Under the pieces are notes generated by a model that was not told the origin of the DNA, made no database searches, and saw nothing but the letters and a program-made list of their open reading frames with translations. From NCBI GenBank assembly GCA_034770075.1, contig CM068383.1:44721222-44785221 (forward strand): a DNA stretch of 64,000 nt, given 5' to 3'. Source of the stretch: Aralia elata (lineage: Eukaryota; Streptophyta; Magnoliopsida; Apiales; Araliaceae). The translations under genes and the position numbers were made by a program. The stretch's first letter is position 1. Every line of letters starts with the position of its first letter. This document shows, one piece after another, positions 42,344 through 52,525 of the stretch.

Positions 42344-43485
42344 AGGCGATGTGTGCCCGACGAAGAGATGGATAGCATCTTAACTCATTGTCATTCTTTA
42401 GAGTATGGTGGGCACTATGAAGGAGAACGGACAGCGGCAAAAGTGCTCCAATCAGGGTTTTTTTGGCCCTCGTTGTTCAAAGACGCTCATCTTTTTGTCC
42501 TAAAGTGCGACCGATGCCAACGGGTTGGAAATATCTCAAAGTGGAACGAAATGCCTCTCAACAACATACTTGAAGTTGAACTTTTTGATGTATGGGGCAT
42601 CGACTTTATGGGGCCATTTTCTTCATCATTTACCAATCAATACATATTATTGGCAGTTGACTATGTGTCCAAATGGGTTGAGGCAGCCGCATTACCCACC
42701 AACGATGCCAAGGTTGTTTTGCGATTCTTACAGAAGAACATTTTCACCCGATTCGGAACACCACGAGCCCTAATTAGTGATGAAGGCACCCATTTCTGCA
42801 ACAAACACTTTACCAAGCTTCTTGCTACGTATGGGGTTAAACACAAAATAGCTACAGCTTACCATCCCCAAACAAATGGTCAAGCCGAAGTGTCGAATCG
42901 TGAGATTAAGAGCATCTTGGAGAAAGTCGTGAATCCGTCACGTAAGGATTGGGCGATGAAGTTAGATGATGCTTTATGGGCTTATCGCACAGCATACAAG
43001 AACCCCATCGGAATGTCACCGTATCAAATGGTTTATGGAAAAGCGTGTCATTTACCGGTGGAGCTGGAACATAATGCGTATTGGGCTATTCGTAAGTTAA
43101 ACTTTGATCTCCAAGCATAAGATGAGAAAAGGCTTCTTCAATTGAACGAGATGGAGGAATTTCGACATCACGCGTGTGAGAATGCTAAACTCTATAAGAA
43201 GAAAGTAAAGAAATGGCATGACGCATTCTTGATCGGAAGTTCGAGCCGGGCCAGACGGTATTGCTATTCAATTCTAGGTTGCGTCTTTTTTCCGGAAAAT
43301 TGAAGTCAAGATGGTCGGGACCATTTGTGGTTACTTCAGTCACGCCGCATGGAGCCATTGAGGTTGAAGAACCAAGCTCGAAGCGTACGTTCAAGATCAA
43401 TGGTCAACGACTGAAACACTACTGGGGGGGAGACGTCGATCGTAACCCGGCATCGATCTATTTGATAGACGCACCTGATTCTTGA
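42344..43485 (+). pseudogene. Athila integrase, 3' two-thirds, broken
   Basis: Open from 42344 (RRCVPDEEM) to a TAA at about 43118. It shows the zinc domain (H and C residues to CDRCQRVGN), WGIDFMGPF, LISDEGTHF and GQAEVSNREIK, so the DDE residues are present. After the stop the homology continues (EKRLLQLNEMEEFRHHA) and shifts frame near 43235. It ends with the C-terminal domain (KSRWSGPFVVTSVTPHGAIEV) at 43485. The 5' part is separated by the insertion of copia C. Confidence 0.88.
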
Positions 43486-43528
43486 GCACAGTAGCAAAGT
43501 CGGGCTGAGGACTTTAAACTAAGTGCTA

Positions 43529-43544
43529 TTGGGAGGCAACCCAA
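43529..43544 (+). ncRNA. Hairpin after the Athila pol
   Basis: TTGGG-AGGCAA-CCCAA forms a 5-bp stem about 45 nt after the integrase stop. I recall the same string as a hallmark of Athila elements. It occupies the same place as the hairpin after pol in element A. Confidence 0.5.
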
Positions 43545-43737
43545 CGTTTAATTTTACTCCAACAATTTCTATTTCCAATTTATAAAATAGCCATTTATTT
43601 TTATTTTTCTATTTCCACTACTGTGTTTTAATCTCTGCAGTTGCATGAAGTAAGGATATTAAGAAGCCAAGTGTACAAGAATGAGAAGAATGTTTGACGA
43701 AGCATTGACAAAGTGTAACAGGGAAGCTTCAAGCTGC

Positions 43738-43935
43738 TCCAAGCGCCCCGATGCTGTACCTAATAGCATTCGATCGCCCCAGCGCTCAAGGCAGTACGTC
43801 CCAAACAGATCTAGCACCACCGCGCTTAAAGAGCAAACAGATACAGCGCCCCGGCGCTGAACCCATCCTCTAGTTTCTATTTACAGCGCCCCAGCGCTGC
43901 AGGTAGGTAAAATCCCAGCGCCCCGGCGCTACGAG
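43738..43935 (+). repeat. Cluster of GC palindromes in element G
   Basis: Units AGCGCC-CC-GGCGCT occur near 43849 and 43917, with AGCGCC-CC-AGCGCT near 43885 and diverged units near 43740-43790. They are spaced about 30-40 bp apart in A/T-rich sequence. They lie upstream of the predicted first exon of the downstream ORF. Confidence 0.8.
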
Positions 43936-44166
43936 CAGGTAAAAGAAAAAAAATAGGGCTTTTCGCCCTAATCTGGTAATATAGCAGCCACACTTCTTCT
44001 CCCATCTCTTGTTCCTCTCCTCCTCCCTCACAATACCACCCTCCTTCCCCATTTCCGTTTCATATTGGCTCTTCGGAGCAGTGCTACTTATTATCAAGGA
44101 TTAGGCGCATCAATTAATAACTCTACCTACAGTTTTTTTCTCTCTCTCTTTCAAAGATATATCAAG

Positions 44167-44607
44167 GTGAGTTTAATTTTTTTTTATTATAAATTGAGTT
44201 AGGTCTGCAAGGTATGGTGCAATAACTATCCTTTATTTGCTATGATGCCTTGATTGGGTGTGCGTATGTTATGTTCTGGGTTTATTCTTTCATTCATATA
44301 GGCATAGCATATTGAAATTATCTGTCGCCCGCCAAGTGTTTGATAACCTGTTTGTGAGAACTTTCTTTGAGAAAATGTGCAACTGAATGCTTATTGGCTC
44401 ATGACATACAATAAACACTCACTGATATTTCACAATGACACCATTTTGGCTTAATTAACCATGTGATTGCACTAAACCTTAAGTTTGGGGGTATAGGCTA
44501 TGAAGTCGTTTCAAGTTGTTTGTGTTCATTCACTCTTAGCTTAAATATATTGTTTGTGCAAATTATCATGGTGTAATGGACTGATTTTCGCTATCTCTTG
44601 ATTTTAG
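44167..44607 (+). other. Predicted intron upstream of the Athila downstream ORF
   Basis: Donor ATCAAG|GTGAGT at 44167 and acceptor CTTGATTTTAG|GTC at 44607 flank 441 bp. The ATG of the downstream ORF follows 8 nt after the acceptor. Splicing of a downstream, env-position ORF is known for Athila-type elements. Here it is inferred from consensus sites only. Confidence 0.5.
44479..44492 (+). other. PPT-like copy 1 in element G
   Basis: TTAAGTTTGGGGGT, identical to the PPT at 46954, lies within the predicted intron. Confidence 0.7.
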
Positions 44608-44614
44608 GTCAAAC

Positions 44615-45973
44615 ATGGCATCCAAAAGGCATAGAGGTGAAGGTTCTTCTTCTGCCCCAACCAAGTCATTCGACAAAAAGTGATTCGTCAGTGCCGCGGC
44701 TCAAGAAAGATATACTAAAATGGCACAGCGGTCACTAGTCCCGGAGAGGGGTTTAATGCCAGACACGCAGGACGGAGAGATGACTGTCATGATCGCTAAG
44801 CGTAGATGGGGTACTTTCACTGCACAACCCAAACCAGCGATTATTGTGGTGGTGAAGGAGTTTTACGCAAATGTTAAGCAGCATGTCCAGTTTGGAGTAT
44901 ATGTGCGGGGGAAGAACGTGGACTTTAATTGCAAGGATATTAACGACATCTATGACCTGGAAGATGTGGGTGACCATAGCGAATACACGAGTTTTGTGCA
45001 TGACGGACCTAATTATGATCAAATCATTCAAGAATTGTGCCAGCCAAATACAACATGGAAAACTCGTGAGCGTGATGGTATGACTTTTTCGCAGTCGAGG
45101 CTCAGTAAGTATGGAAAAGCTTGGTATGCTTTCTTATACGCGAAATTAATGTCGTGTCCTCATGTTAGCGATGTGACAAAGGAGAGGGTCGTGCTTCTAT
45201 ATTGTTTCTGGATAGGAAAGTTGATGAATGTCGGCCTCATCATTAGGAATTCCATCCTTCGTGCAGCAGAGGGCGGAACCACTGGTGGGTTGCCACATCC
45301 CTCTCTTATTTGTGCTCTCTGTGCACGGGCGGGGGTAAAATGGAAGGATGATGAGATGATTCAGCCACCCCTGCCAGTTCTAGACCATAAGATGATAATG
45401 CGCTACACGGTAAAATGGACAGGAGGTGCAAATCATCCACGTGGATTAGGATTTATAGTTTCACAGCCAGACCCTCAGCAAGTACCTAACCCTACGTCGT
45501 CAAGTTCTTATGCTGCGAGGCCTCGCTTTGAAGTTCCTTGTGAGGTCCAGCGTGAAATTGATGGATGGTTTTATAATATCGAGGCACAAAATGTTCGTTT
45601 GGCTGAGCGACAAGATATCATGTATGCGTACAATGTCTCGTTCAATACTTCCATGGTAAATATGTTTGCTCAGCTGAACCCTTCAGTTGATTCAAGTCAG
45701 TTTTCAGTTGCGCCCGTTTTTCCTGTTTTTCCCCATCTGATCTGGAGCGAAGCGATGATGAGGAGGTTCCTCCCAACGAGTGACCTAATCAGGGAAGTCC
45801 TCAATTCTTCATTTATTTATGCTTACACAATGAGGACATTGCGTTACTTAAGTTTGGGGGTGCTTTATGTTTTATTGTTGATAGTTAGTGCATATAGAGT
45901 AGGAGGATGTGGTTTAGTTATGCATTTATGCATGTTTCATTATAGTATAGGTTGCATGACATTGGTAGATTAG
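44615..45973 (+). pseudogene. Athila downstream ORF (env position), putative plant transposon protein domain
   Basis: The ATG at 44615 gives MASKRHRGEGSSSAP, and a TGA follows at 44681-44683. From there the same frame is open for 429 codons to 45973. The core has RWGTFTAQPKPAIIVVVKEFYANV, VYVRGKNVDFN and DINDIYDL, and matches the widespread putative plant transposon protein domain (Pfam family from memory). A TGA arising from CGA by deamination would explain the early stop. The frame runs through a PPT-like sequence at 45848, so its last 40 or so residues, including a hydrophobic stretch, may not be ancestral. Whether it is a true envelope protein is doubtful. Confidence 0.7.
45848..45861 (+). 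other. PPT-like copy 2 in element G
   Basis: TTAAGTTTGGGGGT is preceded by ATGAGGACATTG, similar to the TTGAGGACAAGC before the real PPT. Confidence 0.7.
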
Positions 45974-46289
45974 GATTGCATTTTAGGTTGTGTTTTGCAT
46001 CTAGTTGCATGAATCAAGCAATAAATGATGTAGTGGTTTAATTTTGGCCAATGATAAGAATTGATTGATAGTGTGAGACTAGAATAGGATTAAAAACTAG
46101 TGTGGGGTGATGGCTGAAACAGTGAAGTTAATTATGCTTGTCTGAAACTCATGTTAGCGAGGAGAGCACAAAATTTACGGTTTGGTCAATCTGATTCAAA
46201 TCTTTTCATGCTCTGTTTCTGGTAAGAAATTTGGGATAAAATTTGATGAAATTGGTGAATCATTTATGAAAGCAAACGTAAGCAAGAAA

Positions 46290-46303
46290 TTAAGTTTGGG
46301 GGT
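46290..46303 (+). other. PPT-like copy 3 in element G
   Basis: TTAAGTTTGGGGGT lies 93 bp before the ~130-nt motif and is followed by an A-rich low-complexity run (46319-46345). Confidence 0.7.
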
Positions 46304-46395
46304 GTATCATCATTTCGAAAAAAATAATAAAAAAAATAATAAAAAAAAATTCAGAAAAATATGAATTAATAATCTAACTTGACTAGTTTAGTTTT

Positions 46396-46530
46396 GTGGC
46401 CTTTGCTACTCGGGTTATTAGATCTGTAGGGGTGTTTTAATACCTAGTGCCCTAAAACCATCTAGTTTGGGAGTCATTAATTGAAAACTCGATACATGGG
46501 TAGCTCTGTAAGCCTAAGGAGACTAGACAT
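46396..46530 (+). ncRNA. ~130-nt conserved motif in the Athila element
   Basis: It contains GTGGCCTTTGCTACTCG, GGTGTT-TT-AATACC, CCCTAAAACCATCTAGTTTGGGAGTCATT, ACATGGGTA and CCTAAGGAGACTAGAC. The order and most blocks match the three copies at 22217-22696 in Tat-like element B. Stops occur in all three plus-strand frames, so conservation is not for protein on this strand. Function is unknown. Confidence 0.55.
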
Positions 46531-46953
46531 TGCACGAGTCGAGTTTAGAAGCGAGATGGAACGTAAAACGCACTCGTTAAAGAATAAAGTATGTCTTTAA
46601 TAGACCTTGGTGATACCCCTGTGCTTAGTAATTTCTTGTAGTAGTCGGATTGGTTGTGTTCACTGGTAGAATTAAGTAAAACTGGAGTTCTTTCTAAGAA
46701 ATTGAGTATGTTAGTGATTTGAGTTATGATTGATTAAAGTTGTTGATTCACACACACACATGACATGGGTGATGACAAGTGTAATTTGGCTAATTGGTTC
46801 GCGTTGGAAATTTTTGCATTAGTTGGATATTCTGTTTGAATAATTGTACTATCTTTGAGGCCGGAGTTGGATACTAAGTTATTTGGTTGCTTGATTAGTA
46901 GTCATATAGTTATGGTGCTTTGTATATTGCATTGCTTGAGGACAAGCAATTGG

Positions 46954-46970
46954 TTAAGTTTGGGGGTATT
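46954..46970 (+). other. Polypurine tract of element G
   Basis: TTAAGTTTGGGGGTATT lies immediately before the LTR start TGATGAGTGG at 46971. Confidence 0.85.
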
Positions 46971-48222
46971 TGATGAGTGGGTTTCATACCTATGAATCTA
47001 GTACTTTTGAGCTTAATTTATTATTACTCTTGAGTATTTTTATTATCATTTTATTCGTTTTTGTGTTTATTTTATGTAGGATGGAATTGGAGGGGTATTA
47101 AAGTCATTTCGGGTGAAGAATAATGCATAATAAAGATTAATGGGAATTGAACTTGAAGTTGAGGGCATTTTTGTGATTCTGGTTTCTAGACCGAGCGTCA
47201 GGGCGCTGGAATTGCTGTAGGATGAGCGTGGAGGCAGAAGATTGAAAGCTTTGTGCGGCTGTGACATAAAAAAAGAAGCCAATTAGGAATGGGAGAAGGG
47301 TTTTTAACTGATATAAATAGGGTAACAATTGAGGATAGGAGACACAGAGAATTTTTGCTGAAGTCTAGAAGAGCACTTGAAGAGATTACAACTGGAGATT
47401 GAAGATTGAAGATTGGAGGCTTTTATTGAGATTTTATTCTTCTCCTCTATTTGTAATTTGATTTAAGATGTTTTTAATGGGATATTTGGTTTTAATTTTC
47501 AGCATGAACTAACTTTTCAATTAAGGCTACAATTGAACCATTATTGATTATGGATTAATTATTTATTTGATTCTAATTATTATTTCATTATTAAATTGTC
47601 TATCATATCTGTATTAATTAATTATTTGTCTGGTCAACAATTAGCGGGATACTCTAGGTGAATTCGGGAGATGAAATCTGGGGTTAGATCATGATATGAT
47701 AGCATGTATTCTTAATTATTTGCATGAGATGAATAATTAGGGGTGTGAAGTGAATAGGAATATCTCTTCGCTGCATGTAACTTTTGGGAATTGGTACTTA
47801 ATGAATTTGATTCTTTTGTTTTGTATAGGAATATCGCAGAATAAATTGAGTTAGATAATTTTATTTGATCACTTGGAAAAGGGCTTATAAATAAAGTTGA
47901 ATTCCTGTTAACAGCTTGGATGAATGAGATAATTGGATAAATTGGATATAATAATTCATATAACATAATCGGGGATATTGTGGTCTTAAGTCTTAATCAT
48001 TTGAAATTCAACCTTTGTGATAGATAATTTTCTTAGTTAACTTTATTAGTCAAATCAATATTGAAATTGTGATCGTTTAAATAGAAACTGAATTAGTATA
48101 AAACTAGTAGTTGGAGTTTATTTAACTGGATTCCTTGTGGGTTCGACACTCATTACTTATTCTATATTACTTGTTGATCGTGTGCACTTGCGCGTAATTG
48201 ATTGTATCTAAAATCGACAACA
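46971..48222 (+). repeat. 3' LTR of Athila element G (1252 bp)
   Basis: It starts TGATGAGTGGGTTTC after the PPT and ends AAAATCGACAACA at 48222. A TATA-like box TATAAATAG is at 47312-47320. It is shorter than solo LTR H but has matching ends. The small minus-strand ORFs near 47067-47328 and 47712-47966 are not supported as genes. Confidence 0.85.
47312..47320 (+). promoter_or_regulatory. TATA-like box of the Athila LTR
   Basis: TATAAATAG occurs in the LTR about 340 bp from its start and is followed by A/G-rich sequence with GAGACACAGAG. It is assigned by sequence only. Confidence 0.5.
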
Positions 48223-48399
48223 ATCATCATCATTCTAAAAGCATTGCTCAAAACTATGGTTTATCACACTTAATATAACATCATGTAGATAATGAAAGTG
48301 CCTTTAATAAATTAATTCTTTTATTAATAACCAAATAAGATTACAATGTATATGCTACATCATATTAAATATGATTGACTTGTGTGCATACTACTTTCA
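48223..48399 (-). repeat. Copia LTR fragment I (LTR start, minus strand)
   Basis: The reverse complement starts TGAAAGTAGTATGCACAC at 48399 and matches the first ~180 bp of the LTRs of C, J and D, with some divergence and a short insertion. It is cut at 48223 by Athila element G. Confidence 0.82.
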
Positions 48400-48623
48400 G
48401 AAGGCATGTTAGGCTAAGTACTTTATTTCAGTTCTAAGGGATGTTGAATTTTATTTACAGTTTATGATTTAATTAAGTTGCATTATTTATTCCTTCTCAT
48501 ATGAAATTCATTCTTGATAATCTAAATTAATGTTTGAATGCTATTAGTTTAGATTGATTTAATAGGGCCAATTAAATTTATCTGACTCATATCATCTGAT
48601 AGATTAAGGGATATTATTACTTG
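48400..48623. other. Unassigned A/T-rich segment between two divergent copia LTR starts
   Basis: 224 bp without recognisable element sequence or ORF. It may be the oldest flanking DNA in view. Confidence 0.5.
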
Positions 48624-49434
48624 TGAAAGTAGTATGCACGCAAGCCAATCATATTTGATATGATGTAGCATATACTTTGTAATCTTATTCGGTTATTAAA
48701 GGCATTTTACTTTATCTACATTGTGTTGTTATATTAAATGTGATAAACCCATAGTTTTGAGCAATACTTTTAGAATCATGACGGTGATCATGCTAATGAG
48801 ATCTAAATTCTAGATAGCTCACAAACTAAAATCGTTCCTAATCGTTGGATTACTAAAAAGGGGATTAGTGAATCCCGATAGATTAGTACATACGTTGCTT
48901 GCCCTTAGGAAGAGGATGATTGATCTCATAATCATTTGTGTGGAGACACTGAAGCAAGTATGTAGGTGCTTATTGGAGAATAAGTTCACTGAACGTGGCT
49001 CGTTAAGGAATACCTAATGGAGTTTTACTCGTCTTTCAATAAGAATTCCTCTTGTGATAGTAGTACAAGTGATCCTTGGGCTTGAGATCATCATAGTATC
49101 TTGTGTATGATGAGTTATACTTTGACATGTCCCTTAAGACCTTTAAGGTATATCAAAGAACATGATTGGATATAATAAGTTGTACATGGAGATAGGTGAA
49201 TGATCAACAAAGAATCTACCACGTCTAGTAAAAGATGTGAATGTCCTATGTGATTTGATAAATGACAACTCAGTAGTCCTTAGCCAAGGCTGAATGAAAT
49301 TAGAAAAGAGTTTCTAATTTGCATTATTTAGAGTTGTGCATTTGGGAATCGAAATACATATAATTAAATAAAATAAGACCTGACAGAAATTCCATGTCTT
49401 GTATTTAATTGGGACATTGTATGGTAGAAGGATT
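48624..49434 (+). repeat. Copia LTR J, interrupted by element D
   Basis: It starts TGAAAGTAGTATGCACGC and follows the LTR of C for about 810 bp to GAAGGATT. There the LTR of D starts. The remainder should continue beyond the right edge. GGATT (49430-49434) is the expected left TSD of D. Confidence 0.82.
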
Positions 49435-50762
49435 TGAAAGTAGTATGCACACAAGCCAATCATATTTGATATGATGTAGCATATACTTTGTAATCTTATG
49501 CATTTGTTAATGGCATTTTACTTTATCTACATGGTGCTGTTATATTAAATGTGATAAACCCATAGTTTTGAGCAATGTTTTTAGAATCATGATGGTGATC
49601 ATGTTAATGAGATCTAAATTCTAGATAGCTCACAAACTAAAATTGTTCCTAATCGTTGGATTACTAAAAAGGGGATTAGTGACTCCGGATAGATTAGTAC
49701 ATACGTTGCTTGCTCTTATGAAGAGGATGATTGATCTCATAATCATTTGTGTGGAGACACTAAAGCATGTATGTAGGTGCTTATTAGAGAATAAGTTCAC
49801 TGAACGTGGCTCGCTAAGGAATACCTAATGGAGTTTTACTCGCTTGTCAATAGGAATTCCTCTAGTGATAGTAGTATAAGTGATCCTTGGACTTGAGATC
49901 ATCATAGTATCTTGTGTATGATGAGTTATACTTTGACATGTCCCTTAAGACCTTTAGGGTATGTCAAAGGGTATGATTGGGTATAATAAGTTATACATGG
50001 AGATAGGTGAATGATCAATAAAGAATCTACCACTTCTAGTAAAAGGAGAGAATGTCCTATGTGATTCGATAAATGACGACTCAGAAGTCTTTGGCCAAAG
50101 CAGAATGAAATTAGACAGGAGTTTCTAATTTGCATTATCAGAGTTGTGCATTTTAGAATCGAAATACATATAATTAAATAAAATAAGACTTGACAGTAAT
50201 TCCATGTCTTATATTTAATTGGGACATTGTATGGTAGAAGGATTGAATTGTACAGTAACTATGCACTGAAAGGTTCTTTTATGATTAATGTTGAAATCTA
50301 TATTATCTGGAAAGTCGTTGATCGCTAAGGGGGCTTACCCTTATTGTAGAATAAATATTATTTATTTAAATGAATTAAATAGTTTAATTTATTTATTTAA
50401 ATAAGATTAGAATTATTCTAATTGATTTATTCACAACCGGTTTAATATGGAGAACCTAAAGGGTCACACCGCAAAAGGAAAATATTTATTTAAGAAGTAA
50501 ATGGCATAATTGTAATAATAAGTTAAGTGTATTTAATTTAGTCTATGGAGATAAAATAAATTAAATAGCTTAATATTTATTATTTAATATTTTAGAAATA
50601 TTAAATATAAATTAATAAGAGGAGTCTTATTATTATTATTACTATTACTATTATTTAATTCCTAATAGGGATTGAGAATTAATTAATAGAAGTACTCTCA
50701 CATGAATTCCTAATTGGATTAGGAGTTTAATTTAATTAAAGGAGTTTAATTAGAATAGAAAC
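49435..50762 (+). repeat. 5' LTR of element D, first segment (1328 bp)
   Basis: It is closely similar to 9227-10444, and beyond that to 41751-41860. It ends at TAGAATAGAAAC, where element E begins. The ORF at 49643-49828 parallels that in the other LTR copies and is not called as a gene. Confidence 0.87.
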
Positions 50763-52414
50763 TGTAACGCCCCCGAAACTCGAGTCTTACCTTGAACCCG
50801 ATTCCGGCGCGTCACGGTACTACCCATACAACATAGGTTTACTAAAAATATGTAATAACAATAATATAACAACATATCCTCATCTAATCCCAGACACGAA
50901 GACCTTAAATAAAACACTTATGACCAAGGTTGAATAAATACCATGATCCTTTACAATATCTCATATGTGAACGCAAGGTTCAGATTCTGACTTTATCCAA
51001 TCCCTGAATATTCGCAAGGTTATTCAATAACCAATACATTCGTTATAAAAATGTCCTTTATATAACATCGACATCCTTGTAGTTTACTATAACAAGTAAC
51101 TAACATAATCACATCATAAATACTATAATGGATAACCTTCATTTCTAACTCAGGGTTTACATAGTCAAATTCACGTACATCATATACCGTCATCATAGCT
51201 AAATAATTACAGTAAAGGGACATTTAGCAACCTTCCTGTTTCCATGCGCCTCTAATCCTTATCATCACGATATCAAGATAATGCATTGCATCGTAAATCT
51301 GCAAAAGTTTTATTTTTGCAAGAATGAGCACGACGGCTCAGCAAGAACTGACAGTTTTCACATTTCATGCTTCACGTAACACATAAGTTTGCATTTTATC
51401 CATGCATCATGATTCTCATACTATGCATCTTACTCATGCATTATAAATCTTATGCAATTCATCCATATATATGCATCATGTATCTCATAGCATACTTCAT
51501 GCATCTCACATTGTATATTTGCAATAATTCAAGTTCCACATAGAACAATATAGTCACATAATTGCATGTTATGCACACTTTAATCATGCTCTCATATAAT
51601 CCACATAATAGTGAAAGATTTAGTAATCAAGTTATGTACTTCAATACATTTAAACAAGTTAACAAGTTACTGAAAGAACTTGCCTTTAAGCGTTCCTTGC
51701 CAAATTATGATGGCTCGTCCTTCAAATATCCTACACAATTTATTTAACAATAAAATACCAATTAGCCACTAAAAAGGCTTCATATAATGGTTTATATTAT
51801 AAACCCACTTCATATCTTATAATGTTCGTTTTGTTTAACTCGAAATACTATTTAAGTTCTTTAAAACTTTACGCGGCGTTTCGACGTTTACACGTCACAC
51901 ACCTAATTCGCCTCCTTTGCATGTGCTTAGCATGCTCATACATTGGTTTATAACACACTATCATGTTTCATTATTATTAGAAACACAATATTAAATAAGA
52001 TTATACACACTAGTTACGGCGTTACGACGCTTGCACGTCTATACGCCAAACTTGATTATTCGAACGCCCAGGCGACATGCATTTGCGTACGCCTAACATG
52101 CCCATTCAAATTGTCTAATACCTAAAGTTTAATGTTAAGTATCATTATAATTCATAATAATCATGTTTTAGAACTTAGAACATCATTTAACAATGTCGGG
52201 AGCATTATACTATGCACACACGCATGCCCGACGCCTACCGTTTGCACAATAGCCCTATAAACGGTTAATTTCAAAATTGTTCCAGGTAATAAATTTTAAT
52301 TCTAATTAATGGATGTTGTAGGTCTATCTCTAAGCTTTCCGGATCATCTTGAATCGCCTAAATCCGAGTCCGTATGAGAAAGTTATGGCCATTTTTCCAA
52401 CGGACGTCGAAGCT

Positions 52415-52525
52415 GAGTCGGGCAGCGCACACGCGGGCGGGCGGCACCAGGCGCACGGCGTGCGGCAGCGCGCGCGCGCGGGCGCGCGGGGCCTTGGTGC
52501 GGGCTTGCGGCTGGCCTGGTGGCCC
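52415..52525 (-). other. GC-rich patch in the LTR of E
   Basis: About 110 bp of CpG-dense sequence (GCGCGCGCGCGGGCGCGCGGGG) within an A/T-rich LTR, repeated at about 58943-59053. It shares CACGGCGTGCGGC with Athila-like solo LTR H. Confidence 0.8.

Larger units (their letters stand above)
42343..48222 (+). mobile_element. Athila-type Ty3/gypsy element G, 3' part
   Basis: It begins inside the integrase because copia C was inserted there. After the integrase come a short hairpin, a palindrome-rich region, a spliced downstream ORF, several PPT-like copies, a ~130-nt motif, the PPT and a 3' LTR (46971-48222). The integrase sequence and the TTGGGAGGCAACCCAA hairpin after pol are typical of Athila. 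The 5' half lies beyond the left edge of the window. The right flank is a copia LTR fragment. Confidence 0.87.

Noticed and set aside
45848..45973. Hydrophobic C-terminus of the Athila ORF as an envelope transmembrane segment
   Set aside because: The frame there runs through a PPT-like repeat and non-coding sequence. No signal peptide or fusion region supports an envelope protein.
48400..48623. Possible host gene remnant between LTRs I and J
   Set aside because: Only 224 bp, A/T-rich, no ORF and no recognisable motif.
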